This document shows, piece by piece, positions 1 through 7,673 of a stretch of DNA of 64,000 nucleotides. Position numbers and translations under genes: made by a program. The notes below the pieces were generated by a model that made no database searches, was not told where the DNA came from, and was given only the letters and a program-made list of their open reading frames with translations. Position 1 is the first letter of the stretch. Every line of letters starts with the position of its first letter. Location: contig OZ034968.1 in the NCBI GenBank assembly GCA_964030785.1, forward strand, positions 43,896,186 through 43,960,185. Reading direction: 5' to 3'. Source of the stretch: Siderastrea siderea (Eukaryota; Cnidaria; Anthozoa; Scleractinia; Rhizangiidae).

Positions 1-148
1 GGAGTCGGCACAGTTCGTGAAAAGGAAGTTGGTAACGTAAAGGTTGGACGAGGTCAAGGATTTGTTTTCGGATCTCTCCCAAACGTTGTAGGATTTGCAC
101 GGCTTCAGGACTGATGTTGTCGGGTTTAGGCTTGGCTTTGTCACCCAT
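1..148 (-). CDS. Small charged helical protein, partial, paralogue of its neighbour
   Basis: The frame opens with ATG at 148-146, directly after the stop codon (151-149) of the upstream minus-strand gene, and stays open for 49 codons to the window edge. The peptide begins MGDKAKPKPDNISPEAVQ and contains an SPEA(V/Q)Q block followed by a Leu-rich helix. This resembles the neighbouring 65-residue protein, so the pair look like tandem duplicates. No known domain was recognised. The stop-ATG junction suggests reinitiation on a two-gene mRNA. The position at the virus end and the minus strand fit an early or accessory role, which is inference. Confidence 0.6.
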   Translation of the reverse strand, partial: MGDKAKPKPDNISPEAVQILQRLGEIRKQILDLVQPLRYQLPFHELCRL

Positions 149-346
149 TCACCACTGGTAGAAGTGTTTCAAGGTTAATAAACACAATTCGTTCCGACTG
201 AGATGTTTTTGACTATGAAGACGAAGCAGTTCAAAATAAGAAGCTTTGAAGCGGATCTCTTCCAACTCTTTTTCGAGTCGAGACAACAAGGCTCGTAGAC
301 GATCAATCACTTGTTGGGCTTCTGGACTGAGGACTGGATCATCCAT
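149..346 (-). CDS. Small coiled-coil-like accessory protein, 65 aa
   Basis: This intact short gene starts with ATG about 32 nt below a minus-strand TATA box (387-378). The protein has an SPEAQQ block near residue 8 and then an amphipathic Leu/Arg/Glu-rich helix of about 25 residues that could form a coiled coil. Its C-terminus is LCLLTLKHFYQW. The similar downstream gene begins one base after its stop codon, so the two are probably co-transcribed and came from a tandem duplication. I do not recognise the family. The divergent promoter shared with the gene at 602 suggests an early or regulatory role. Confidence 0.6.
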   Translation of the reverse strand: MDDPVLSPEAQQVIDRLRALLSRLEKELEEIRFKASYFELLRLHSQKHLSRNELCLLTLKHFYQW

Positions 347-377
347 TTGAGTGTGAAAGATGGAATGGGACAGGGGG

Positions 378-387
378 TTTTTTATAG
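378..387 (-). promoter_or_regulatory. TATA box, minus strand
   Basis: On the minus strand the sequence reads CTATAAAAAA, about 32 nt upstream of the ATG at 346. Together with the + strand TATA at 520 it forms a divergent promoter region of about 255 bp. That region also contains a CCAAT motif (419-423) and a C/G-rich stretch. Confidence 0.65.
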
Positions 388-519
388 AGAAACAAAAGGG
401 TCACGTGGGATGGAATGGGCCAATGAGAGAAAGACTCATCATGCTTTGAGAGGGGAAGAGGTGGGGGGACCCCCCTCCCCCCTCCTTAGATAGACCATGG
501 TGCATTGCGCGGATCAGGG

Positions 520-527
520 TATATAAG
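520..527 (+). promoter_or_regulatory. TATA box for the gene at 602
   Basis: TATATAAG lies about 80 nt upstream of the ATG at 602. If transcription starts about 30 nt downstream, the first ATG in the mRNA is at 582. It opens a 17-codon upstream reading frame (582-635) that overlaps the main start in another frame and may dampen its translation. Confidence 0.65.
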
Positions 528-601
528 TCAAGCGAGGCCACAGGGCGTCACTCTTAGCTTTGAGCCGGTCCTGAGTGACTTATGTCAGTTGAGCCAAAAA
601 A

Positions 602-1144
602 ATGTCGGAAACAAGAAATCCCTTGGGCTGTCTAGCCAGTGCTGTGAATGTGGGAGGACGAGACTATTTGCGGAGGAGAGCGGGACCGGAGACAACAGGA
701 GTGGAGCGGCAGACCAGAGTGATGCGAGAGAGACGACAAGAAACCTGGCGCCCTCTAACTAGACATCGCGTGGCTGCTTTTTTGGAATTATTTTTGCAGT
801 GCATGGTCTGGACAGAGAATGGCGAGCGGGAGGGCAGGCCCCATCCAGAGATCACAGAAGCGTTATTGCGAGCCCTGGTTGACAGAATTATTCCATGGGT
901 GGACCGGATGCGACGCCGCTCCCGGTTTGAACGGCACTGGCCCATGTCACTCGAACATTTTCATGAAATCGATAACGACCTTGAACTTTATTTGCCACGT
1001 GTGCATGCGGGCCGCCCATGGCAAAGGATTCGGGTTTATTTCGCAGACATGGAGAGGGAGCGGGAGCAGCGGCGGGAGGAGGAGCAAGAGAGGAGGCAGA
1101 GGGAAGTGAGGCTGAACCAAGTGCGGAGAGTGTTACAACTGTAA
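602..1144 (+). CDS. Uncharacterised basic viral protein, 180 aa
   Basis: This open frame has a TATA box about 80 nt upstream and no overlap with other likely genes. The N-terminal 55 residues are Arg-rich. The middle (about 55-150) looks like a folded helical domain with Trp, His and Leu, including the segment ERHWPMSLEHFHEID. The last 35 residues are a highly charged Arg/Glu helix (EREREQRREEEQERRQ) likely to form a coiled coil or single alpha helix. No family was recognised. It converges on the SLOG-like gene. A short upstream frame overlaps its start. Position and promoter suggest an early gene, which is inference. Confidence 0.6.
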   Translation: MSETRNPLGCLASAVNVGGRDYLRRRAGPETTGVERQTRVMRERRQETWRPLTRHRVAAFLELFLQCMVWTENGEREGRPHPEITEALLRALVDRIIPWVDRMRRRSRFERHWPMSLEHFHEIDNDLELYLPRVHAGRPWQRIRVYFADMEREREQRREEEQERRQREVRLNQVRRVLQL

Positions 1145-1463
1145 ATAGACTTGAACATTTTTTATTCCTGTTGAGTTTTTTATTGTGAGTCAAGACTACT
1201 GTGAGTCAAGAGACATTTATTTATGATCCACGTGCAAAACCAGTGTTGTCAGTTTTTTTAAATTTTTTAATTAAAAAAGAGTTGATGTTTTTTTACAAAT
1301 GGTTGTCTGTGTTCTTTGCCACGCTGGGTGGGGCGCACCTATTTACAATTGGAAAAAGCTATCTACAGTTTTGAAAAAATAAAAACTAAAAGCTATGTAC
1401 AATTGGAAAAAATAAAAACTAAAAAATTGGCTATGTACAATTCCAAAAGTAAAAACTAAAAAA
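1145..1463. other. Convergent intergenic region with A/T-rich tandem repeats
   Basis: The gap lies between the 3' ends of the + strand gene at 602 and the minus-strand SLOG-like gene. From 1,341 to 1,466 there are about 3.5 imperfect direct copies of a 34-39 bp unit containing GCTATGTACAATTGG followed by an A-rich stretch with AATAAA. Minus-strand AATAAA signals (TTTATT on +) occur near 1,160-1,180. It probably holds the polyadenylation signals of both genes. Confidence 0.6.
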
Positions 1464-2159
1464 TTACAAATGAAAGTCTTCCAGTTCCATGCGTAATTGA
1501 TCAATGTTCTCGGGTAGACAGAACGTGCGATTGAATAAGGCTTGAATTTCGGCTCGGGTTTTCTCGTCCACATCCCGGGATCCCACGATAGCACTGCTTT
1601 GATGAAGGGTGGGCTTTTTAGGTCCCCAAGGGACAAATTGACTGCCAGTGACCAGGGTGGCGGCATTCTCATTGACTTGGTAGTAATGGTCCGAGCGGTA
1701 CCATGATTGACTGGGTATGTCAAACAGGTAGACGGGTTTGCCTTGATCCATAGCCAATTGCACAGTCCAACCAGTGCCTCCTTTCACGCGTTTATGATCC
1801 GGTTCCAAAATGCCAAAGGCATAGATCGTATGGGCTTTTTTGGCAATTTGATAATTGCGTTGCAGCAATTGCAGGGTGTAAAAATGACTGGGCATTTGTT
1901 TGCCTAGTTTCTCAGCCGCCTGGTGAAGATGTGGGTTGGCCAGCATCAGGACTTCCACCGTAGAAGGGGTGATGAAAGTGGCTCGAGGATGGTTCGGGGG
2001 GACCAGGACTTCTAGTTGCATCCCAAAGTGTTTGGCATGTTCTTCCACGAGGGCATCCGTACCTTTGGCTCCCCCTGTGTAGACCACATGGCCATGACCC
2101 ACTTGCAGTTCCAAGGCACCGAGATCTTGTTCTCCGATCATGTCGATGTTGGGGGGCAT
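1464..2159 (-). CDS. SLOG-like (YspA/DprA-type Rossmannoid) nucleotide-binding protein, 231 aa
   Basis: The protein has the two glycine signatures of SLOG-type Rossmannoid folds. The first is VVYTGGAKGTDALVEEHAK near residues 26-44, where the GGAxGTD loop binds a nucleotide or nucleotide-like ligand. The second is GGTGWTVQLAMDQGKPVYLFD near 127-147. A segment between them, HTIYAFGILEPD, fits a central strand. SLOG proteins (YspA, LOG, DprA, the TRPM N-terminal domain) bind NAD-derived or nucleotide ligands and are recurrent in bacterial conflict systems. The last 60 residues are unassigned. The start overlaps the upstream 76-aa gene by 22 nt, suggesting one bicistronic mRNA. Function in this virus is unknown. 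Interference with NAD- or nucleotide-based host signalling is a hypothesis. The family call rests on motifs only. Confidence 0.7.
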   Translation of the reverse strand: MPPNIDMIGEQDLGALELQVGHGHVVYTGGAKGTDALVEEHAKHFGMQLEVLVPPNHPRATFITPSTVEVLMLANPHLHQAAEKLGKQMPSHFYTLQLLQRNYQIAKKAHTIYAFGILEPDHKRVKGGTGWTVQLAMDQGKPVYLFDIPSQSWYRSDHYYQVNENAATLVTGSQFVPWGPKKPTLHQSSAIVGSRDVDEKTRAEIQALFNRTFCLPENIDQLRMELEDFHL

Positions 2160-2368
2160 TCGTTGGGAAATACGTAGCCGGTGTCTGGGCCTACAATAGC
2201 TAGAATCTCCGTGGGAGTCAACCCTAAGGCCAAACCGAAATCAATGACGTGGTGCTGTCGGCACTGTTGGAACGTGAATCCCGCTGCTAGACCTCGTTTG
2301 ACTCGTTCAGCCAAATAGTCTTCGGTGGAAGCAAAGTCGTCTCGGTTGAGATCTTGGTAGTAGTCCAT
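2138..2368 (-). CDS. Small protein upstream of the SLOG-like gene, 76 aa
   Basis: This short gene has a TATA-like element (2,414-2,405, minus) about 40 nt before its ATG. It overlaps the SLOG-like start by 22 nt in another frame. The peptide is acidic at the N-terminus (MDYYQDLNRDDFASTEDYL) and then holds a helix-rich stretch with QHHVIDFGLALGLTPTEILAIVG, which resembles a small helix-turn-helix or UBA-like bundle. That resemblance is weak and not a family call. The overlap argues for joint expression with the SLOG-like protein and possibly a joint function. Confidence 0.55.
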   Translation of the reverse strand: MDYYQDLNRDDFASTEDYLAERVKRGLAAGFTFQQCRQHHVIDFGLALGLTPTEILAIVGPDTGYVFPNECPPTST

Positions 2369-2582
2369 CTACTTGGAATGACGAGTCGGAGGACCCAGGG
2401 AGCTCCTTAAATAGGGACAATGGACCAATGGGAAGACAAGAGGACCTTAGTTGGATAGGGAAAAGCTGACCAATGGGAACACGAGAAGTCCTTATATGGG
2501 TAGGATAAGCTGACCAATGACAGGTAAGGGTCATGGGTATAAAAAGGCATGGTCGGTAGGGGTGAAATCAACCTTGAGTACG
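2369..2582. promoter_or_regulatory. Divergent promoter between the SLOG operon and the zinc-finger gene
   Basis: On the minus strand CTATTTAAGG (2,414-2,405) serves the SLOG-side genes. On the plus strand TATAAAAA (2,538-2,545) lies 38 nt before the ATG at 2,583. Between them GACCAATGG/GACCAATGA CCAAT motifs occur three times (about 2,422, 2,468 and 2,511) within imperfect direct repeats of about 45-50 bp. Confidence 0.65.
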
Positions 2583-3479
2583 ATGTCCGTCGATCGGAAG
2601 AGAAAATCAACGCATCCTCCAGAGGGGAAAAAGAAGAAGAAGGCCATTCAACATATGACGCCCGTGGACTGTGATCCTGTGGTATGCGAAGTGGTGGAAG
2701 ACACCCGAGCTGCAGTGGAAGATATGATGAAAGAATTGAATGACATGGTGGAGCAATCACCCCCATCACCTCAATTCACTCTGACGACCGTGTATGACAA
2801 TGCGGAGGACTATGCTCAAGCGAAAGCCGACAGAGCCCTAGCTAGTTCAGTGGACACTATGGTATGCCCTTGCCATGAGGTGCGTTTGGAGGCCCGAGAA
2901 TCTCAAAAGGGATGGAAGTATGTGAAATGTCCCATGCAACCGTGTTTGCTGTTTTGTGGACAAGATCAAGTTCTGGAGTATATGAAAGCCGTGTATAGTC
3001 AACCTCATGTAGAAGTGTTGGACATGTGGGGTGGTTTGCAATGCTTTTGCCGTGAACCCGCCACGCTACAACAGAGTCATTCGACTCAGAACCCCGATCG
3101 CTTGTTTCTGACTTGTTCCAAGAAAACGTGTGGCTTCTTCCGGTGGGCCGATCAACCCTTGGGTCCCAAGTACTGGACGTGGTTTCATGACAACCCTCCC
3201 AAAAAAGCCGACCAACAAGCTGAACCACCCACCCGTGATGCTCAAGGATATCCCAAACGTGGAGTAGACATCCCTGGCCCGCCCCCTCCAGTCAGAAGGA
3301 AAGAGGATCGACCCCTGACAGATTATGAGAAACAATTGTTACGAGAAATTCAAGATCTCAAGAACCGTCAAGAAATGATGGTAGCCCCAGCTCCACCACC
3401 CCCCAAGTACAGTGACAGTGTGGACAACTGGCAGAAAGGTCTAGAGACCATCAGCTGTGGTCGGCTAGGTCTCTTTTAA
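2583..3479 (+). CDS. Double GRF-type zinc-finger protein, 298 aa
   Basis: I chose the ATG at 2,583 because the TATA box at 2,538 excludes the in-frame ATG at 2,517. The N-terminus is Lys-rich (RKRKS, KKKKKK; likely nuclear localisation). Two Cys clusters follow. The first has C95, C97, C116 and C121. The second has C154, C156, C178 and C183 followed by GFFRWADQ, the CxC-C-CGFFxW pattern of GRF zinc fingers. GRF fingers in TOP3A, NEIL3 and APE2 bind single-stranded DNA. A Pro-rich linker with PPPP runs and a coiled-coil-like segment follow. A role in viral replication or integration-intermediate binding is inferred. AATAAA at 3,491 is its likely poly(A) signal. Confidence 0.75.
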   Translation: MSVDRKRKSTHPPEGKKKKKAIQHMTPVDCDPVVCEVVEDTRAAVEDMMKELNDMVEQSPPSPQFTLTTVYDNAEDYAQAKADRALASSVDTMVCPCHEVRLEARESQKGWKYVKCPMQPCLLFCGQDQVLEYMKAVYSQPHVEVLDMWGGLQCFCREPATLQQSHSTQNPDRLFLTCSKKTCGFFRWADQPLGPKYWTWFHDNPPKKADQQAEPPTRDAQGYPKRGVDIPGPPPPVRRKEDRPLTDYEKQLLREIQDLKNRQEMMVAPAPPPPKYSDSVDNWQKGLETISCGRLGLF

Positions 3480-3514
3480 ATGAGAGAACGAATAAAAATG
3501 TTTTTATTTAGTCC

Positions 3515-3865
3515 ATGGAGTCTGTGTGTTATGCGTGGGAGTCTGTCTTGTCCCTGGTGCAATGGCAATGTCATCAAACCCTTTGCCAAGTGTTATATGA
3601 CCATCAACCCGGTACCAAAATCCCCATTCCCCCATGTCCCGAGGACACGCATCCTCTCCACCTCTTTGAAGAAACCCATGTCGATCGCAACTTGTATCGA
3701 TGGGTGGTGTTTGTCTTATGGTTAAAAGCTCACCCGAACGCCTGGCGATGGTATCGAATCATGCAAAAGGCGCATCCCCACACCGTCCCCACCATACCGA
3801 CCTTATGGGATGAATGCCAGAACGTATGGCCCCTCGAAAGAAAAAGGTCTCCCAATCATGGTTGA
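3515..3865 (+). CDS. Uncharacterised His/Trp-rich protein overlapping the integrase start, 116 aa
   Basis: This open frame fills the gap between the GRF gene and the integrase and overlaps the integrase start by 52 nt. The peptide is rich in Trp, His, Cys and Pro (for example RWVVFVLWLKAHPNAWRWYRI), with a hydrophobic helix in the middle and no recognised domain. The competing frame starting at 3,480 looks less protein-like because it is Cys/Ser/Pro-rich with no pattern. The overlap is longer than other junctions in the element, which lowers confidence. Confidence 0.5.
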   Translation: MESVCYAWESVLSLVQWQCHQTLCQVLYDHQPGTKIPIPPCPEDTHPLHLFEETHVDRNLYRWVVFVLWLKAHPNAWRWYRIMQKAHPHTVPTIPTLWDECQNVWPLERKRSPNHG

Positions 3866-4953
3866 GTCAGTACCACGATCCTCGAGCCCCCGGCAGTTTA
3901 GGAGGGGTGCAACGATTTGCTAAAGCCCATCGTCTCCCTTTGAAAAAAGCTCAACGGGTCTTGGAACGGGATTTGGCCTATACGTTACATAAACCACGAC
4001 GTCGTCGTTTTCCCACCGTCCCCGTGATCGTAGGAGGATTAGATGATCAATGGGTCGCGGATTTAGTGGAAGTGCAACCCTTGGCCAAGTATAATCGGGG
4101 CATACGATACTTGTTGACGGTGTTGGATGTGTTGTCCAAGTACGCGTGGGTACAACCGTTGAAAGACAAAACCGGGGTGGCGTTGGTCCATGCCTTTGAC
4201 AAGATTTTGAAAGAAGGACGACGTCACCCTAATCGATTGCAAACGGATCGAGGGAAAGAATTTTATAATCGGACTTTTCAACGATGGCTTGATGAGCAAG
4301 GCATTCAACATTCTTCCACCGAAGGGGATGCGAAAGCCAGTGTGGTGGAACGATTTAATCGCACCTTGAAAGAACGTTTGTACCGTTATTTCACCGCGGC
4401 TAACACCTTACGCTTTGACGGTGTCTTACCCGAGTTGGTGCAAGGCTATAATGCGACCCGTCATCGAAGTATTGGTATGGCCCCTCAAGACGTGACATGG
4501 GACAACGAAGAAGCCGTGTGGAAACGATTGTATGCCAAACGATGGAAAGGTCAGAAGAAACCTACATTCAAAGTGGGAGATCGTGTCCGTCTCAATAAGA
4601 TTCATCGTACCTTTGAAAAAGGCTATTTACCCGGTTGGACCGAAGAAGTGTTTGTGGTGCATCGTGTGATCCCGGGATCCGTGCCCACGTATAAGATTCA
4701 CGAATGGGATGACACCCCCGTCCAAGGTACGTTTTATGAAGAGGATTTACAAAAAGTCCATGTATCCGACGTGTTTCGGATCGAAAAGGTACTTAAGCGA
4801 CAAAAAGATCGTTGGTTGGTCAAGTGGAAAGGGTGGCCCGACAAGTACAATAGTTGGATTTGTAGTCAAGACGTGACGTCTCTCCAACCACCCAAGAGGA
4901 AAAGCCCACCCAAAGAGACAAGTCCACCCAAAAGACGACGACGACGCGACTAA
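3814..4953 (+). CDS. int: Retrovirus-like integrase with C-terminal chromodomain, 379 aa
   Basis: It catalyses insertion of the linear viral genome into host DNA. The DDE catalytic core is visible: D83 in WVADLVEV, D145 in LQTDRGKEF and E179 in ASVVERFNRTLK, with 33 residues between the last two. The N-terminal part carries YHDPRAPGSLGGVQRF. An SH3-like region (FKVGDRVRLNK) follows the core. A chromodomain occupies about residues 313-357 (VFRIEKVL...WLVKWKGWPDKYNSW), with the aromatic residues expected for methyl-lysine binding. The tail is a Lys/Arg-rich Pro stretch ending RRRRRD, a likely nuclear signal. M5 (MAPRKKK) is an alternative start. The gene is intact. The next gene begins 3 nt after its stop. 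Confidence 0.92.
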   Translation: MPERMAPRKKKVSQSWLSQYHDPRAPGSLGGVQRFAKAHRLPLKKAQRVLERDLAYTLHKPRRRRFPTVPVIVGGLDDQWVADLVEVQPLAKYNRGIRYLLTVLDVLSKYAWVQPLKDKTGVALVHAFDKILKEGRRHPNRLQTDRGKEFYNRTFQRWLDEQGIQHSSTEGDAKASVVERFNRTLKERLYRYFTAANTLRFDGVLPELVQGYNATRHRSIGMAPQDVTWDNEEAVWKRLYAKRWKGQKKPTFKVGDRVRLNKIHRTFEKGYLPGWTEEVFVVHRVIPGSVPTYKIHEWDDTPVQGTFYEEDLQKVHVSDVFRIEKVLKRQKDRWLVKWKGWPDKYNSWICSQDVTSLQPPKRKSPPKETSPPKRRRRRD

Positions 4954-4956
4954 ACA

Positions 4957-6000
4957 ATGACGTTGGTGCCCAACTCTTCGTTTTACGTGACGTTGATGAG
5001 TCATGCGAGTACCAAAGAGTTTCCTGGGAACAAGAGTCATCATTTCAGAAACCGATTGCCTAAACCCATCCGATTTATGGGACGAGGATGGATGGTGGGT
5101 ATGGTGAGTTTATCCTTACCCACCATTCCCGTGATAGCGGAAGAAGGAGGCGTGGGCGAATCCCATCCTCTGTTGTATGTACGATGGCACGAACGGGTGT
5201 ATGCCCAAGACGATCAAGGCAACGATCGATGGTGGCATCAACGTCGCGAACTCACTGTCTACGGGCGAGATATGAGAAAGGAGATGGCCTCCTCGACGGG
5301 ATCGCACTTTTTTCATCAACTGGTGTACCGTTACGAGCAAAGCCGTGCGAAACAAACCGAACCCAAAAACAAATGGACCGAGGACAATGGCGTCAAATTA
5401 TACCCGACGTTTGAATGGACCTCCGAAGGGGATTTGTTATTGAATACGACCAATGTGGATTACAAACGACAAGTGGCGCACGTGTCATGGGGCAGAACCT
5501 TGGCCCTGAGAATGGGATGGATTGAACAAGTGTCCCCCGGCCAGTATCGATTAGGTCCGAATCTCTTGCAAGAATTTCAAGGCATTTCCACCATTCCCAC
5601 CCCGACGGATATCCGCGATGCCGCCAACAAGCCCATCTTTTGGAAAGTGGAGGGGGATTATCTGAAATTGAGTCTATCGTGCCCTTGGCGGTTTGTGAAT
5701 TTGAACAAGACCTTTCGTCCTTCGTTGGAATTTCCCTCGGCGCGTCCTTTGCACGTGTATTGTGATGTAGGGACCAGCAGCATGGTAGGGGGTCGTATCA
5801 CCGATCTCTTACGAGAAATCAAGTACCAGCCACAAAACACCACGCACTTTGAACCTCGACATATTCAATATGTCCCAGTACGCAACGAAGTGGTGGAAAT
5901 CGTAGAAACCCAGATGGCCGAAACCAATGGGGATCTGGTGAAATTTGGTGAAGGGCGTACCCTCCTGACCCTCCACTTTAAAAGGGAAGTGGTGGTGTGA
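4957..6000 (+). CDS. Penton-like minor capsid protein, copy 1, 347 aa
   Basis: This is the first of two tandem homologues. Both begin with an FYVTL-SHA--(K/R)EFP-N block and end with NEVVEI---Q--ET---LV-FG-G-TL-TLHFK. In the middle they share GWRF/PWRFVNLN, RxLHVY-DV--SMVG-R-TDLLREI and FEP-HI-Y-P-RNEV. Proteins with this opening are standard in Polintons/adintoviruses and are usually annotated as the minor capsid or penton protein with a single jelly roll. The capsid assignment relies on that family knowledge. The gene is intact and uses TATA elements or readthrough from the integrase mRNA. Confidence 0.7.
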   Translation: MTLVPNSSFYVTLMSHASTKEFPGNKSHHFRNRLPKPIRFMGRGWMVGMVSLSLPTIPVIAEEGGVGESHPLLYVRWHERVYAQDDQGNDRWWHQRRELTVYGRDMRKEMASSTGSHFFHQLVYRYEQSRAKQTEPKNKWTEDNGVKLYPTFEWTSEGDLLLNTTNVDYKRQVAHVSWGRTLALRMGWIEQVSPGQYRLGPNLLQEFQGISTIPTPTDIRDAANKPIFWKVEGDYLKLSLSCPWRFVNLNKTFRPSLEFPSARPLHVYCDVGTSSMVGGRITDLLREIKYQPQNTTHFEPRHIQYVPVRNEVVEIVETQMAETNGDLVKFGEGRTLLTLHFKREVVV

Positions 6001-6012
6001 AGAAGAAAGAAA

Positions 6013-7062
6013 ATGTCGTTCTACGTGACGTTACCCAGTCATGCCAACCGACGTGAATTTCCCAACAACCAAGCCAATTCCTTCAAGATTCGTTTACCTC
6101 AACCGTTACGGTTACAAGGAGGTGGATGGCAAGTGGGGTTGAGTGCCATTTCCTTACCGGATACGCACGTCAATTTGTACGAGTTGGTGCAAAAAGATGG
6201 GTACATCCTGTCGACGACCTGGGACCAAACCTATCCCAAACCGGGTGGAAAAGACGGGGAAACGGTCGGGCGAAGAGATAGCGCACAAACCCTCATCAAT
6301 GACATTCAACATTTGGATTGGGTGGTGGATGGGGTGAGTTTCATGAAAGCCGCCATTGCTCACTTGGAACAACGACGCAAGGAAACGGCGATTCAAGGTG
6401 GCCGGTTTACCAATGATCAAGGCAAACACAGATACGTCAAGTTTCGTTGGGAAGGCGACGATCTCATCATCGACAACACCAATGTCTGTCATTGCAAAAC
6501 CGACACGCCAGCCCTGTACATCTACACCAAGTTGGCTGTCAAGATGGGATGGTTACGTAAAATTAGCAGTGGGTTGATTTTGGGACCCAACTTACAACAA
6601 GACTTCATGGGGGATCAAATCCCCAACATGACAAAACCCATTGACAACGATTGGAACGATGTGGACGACGATCAACACAACCCGGTCTTTTGGACGGTGC
6701 GTTCCTTTTCACCGGATCATTTACGATTGAGTATGAGTTGTGGGTGGCGTTTCACCAACTTGAATGTGGCGTTTCGTTCAGTGGTGGGAGATCCCTCGCG
6801 ATCGTTGCACGTGTACTCGGACGTGGCAGGCAGTATGATGGTCGGCAATCGCGTGACCGATTTGTTGCGAGAAATCCATTACAAGCGGGAAGGCAGAGGT
6901 ACCATGTACTTTGAACCGTTGCACATTCATTACCTACCGCTTCGTAATGAAGTGGTGGAAATCATTCAACTGCAAGTCACCGAAACGTCTGGCACCGAGG
7001 ATAAGTTGGTCAGGTTTGGCCAAGGCAACACCCTGGTCACCTTGCACTTCAAAAAGGCATAA
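6013..7062 (+). CDS. Penton-like minor capsid protein, copy 2, 349 aa
   Basis: Homologous along its full length to the preceding gene, with the same start block (MSFYVTLPSHANRREFP), a shared core GWRFTNLNVAFR and SLHVYSDVAGSMMVGNRVTD, and the same C-terminal LVRFGQGNTLVTLHFKK. The middle third (about 65-140) differs strongly between the two copies, which suggests surface-exposed divergence. The gene starts 12 nt after copy 1. A tandem pair could supply penton and a spike-like or vertex partner, or a heteromeric penton. Both reading frames are intact, so neither copy is decaying. Confidence 0.72.
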   Translation: MSFYVTLPSHANRREFPNNQANSFKIRLPQPLRLQGGGWQVGLSAISLPDTHVNLYELVQKDGYILSTTWDQTYPKPGGKDGETVGRRDSAQTLINDIQHLDWVVDGVSFMKAAIAHLEQRRKETAIQGGRFTNDQGKHRYVKFRWEGDDLIIDNTNVCHCKTDTPALYIYTKLAVKMGWLRKISSGLILGPNLQQDFMGDQIPNMTKPIDNDWNDVDDDQHNPVFWTVRSFSPDHLRLSMSCGWRFTNLNVAFRSVVGDPSRSLHVYSDVAGSMMVGNRVTDLLREIHYKREGRGTMYFEPLHIHYLPLRNEVVEIIQLQVTETSGTEDKLVRFGQGNTLVTLHFKKA

Positions 7063-7091
7063 AAAGGGAAAAAGGGGATGGTCAGTCAAAG

Positions 7092-7280
7092 ATGCCCAAG
7101 ACAAGAGCACGTCGAAGAAGAAGGCAACGAGGCGGTCTCTTGCCTCTGGCCGCTCTCGTGCCAGCCTTGATGGCCGTGGGGAAAGCCGCCGCGTTGGGAG
7201 CAGTGGGTGGTGCGGCGGGTTACGGTGGTAAAAAAGCCATCGAAGCAGCGACCACTCGGAAGAAAAAGAAAGGCCGATGA
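7092..7280 (+). CDS. Adenovirus pX/mu-like core protein, 62 aa
   Basis: A tiny cationic protein: an Arg run at residues 5-11, then QRGG at about 12-15, a hydrophobic helix LLPLAALVPALMAVGKAAALGAVGG, and a Lys/Arg tail. This order (poly-Arg, Gly-Gly processing site, hydrophobic Leu/Pro/Ala segment) matches the adenovirus core protein X precursor. The QRGG may be cut by the element's own adenain-like protease. A TATA-like CATAAAAAGG overlaps the stop of the previous gene. Probable role: DNA condensation in the virion and, after cleavage, membrane interaction (inference). Confidence 0.7.
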   Translation: MPKTRARRRRRQRGGLLPLAALVPALMAVGKAAALGAVGGAAGYGGKKAIEAATTRKKKKGR

Positions 7281-7283
7281 CGG

Positions 7284-7291
7284 TATAAAAA
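7284..7291 (+). promoter_or_regulatory. TATA box for the core gene at 7347
   Basis: TATAAAAA lies 4 nt after the previous stop codon and 56 nt upstream of the ATG at 7,347. Confidence 0.6.
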
Positions 7292-7346
7292 GACAAACGG
7301 GGTGACGTGAAGCATAGACCTTGGTGAAAGAGCAAAGAAGACAACC

Positions 7347-7673
7347 ATGCGAGGGGGAAGTTTGACACGATTTCGGACAGACGAGTGGTATGATCAACAT
7401 GGCAGTGGGTTGATGAGGGAGGTCATGCGTGGTGGGTTCCAAGGCCTTAAAAGCACGCGAAATCCTTTAAAACTGCCTAGTAATATCAAGAGAGGATTGA
7501 ATGCAGGGTTAACACGCGGTGTTAAACGCAAAGCCGAACAAGTCATCAAAAAAGAAATTACCAAACAAGCCAAGAAAGCCTTGAATCAGAAGAACGTGAA
7601 AGACGCCGTGCGTGTGGCCAGTGCTTTGTTTCCCAAACAAGTCAAACGTGCGCGCGATATTTTGGGAGTGTAA
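7347..7673 (+). CDS. Basic core protein with an MRGG site, 108 aa
   Basis: A Lys/Arg-rich protein with an [MIL]xGG type adenain cleavage motif (VMRGGFQG) near residue 27. Downstream is a long cationic helical stretch (VKRKAEQVIKKEITKQAKKAL and then FPKQVKRARDILGV). This resembles adenovirus core proteins of the pVII/V type in composition, but no specific homology is claimed. Its TAA stop overlaps the next ATG (TAATG), so the two are translationally linked. Probably packages DNA in the virion. Confidence 0.6.
   Translation: MRGGSLTRFRTDEWYDQHGSGLMREVMRGGFQGLKSTRNPLKLPSNIKRGLNAGLTRGVKRKAEQVIKKEITKQAKKALNQKNVKDAVRVASALFPKQVKRARDILGV

Noticed and set aside
1..60. Left terminal repeat of the virus at the window start
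   Set aside because: The first bases are within a coding frame running off the edge, so the terminus must be further left.
3480..3725. 81-codon frame directly after the GRF gene
   Set aside because: It starts immediately at the stop and has no pattern. The alternative frame from 3,515 looks more protein-like.
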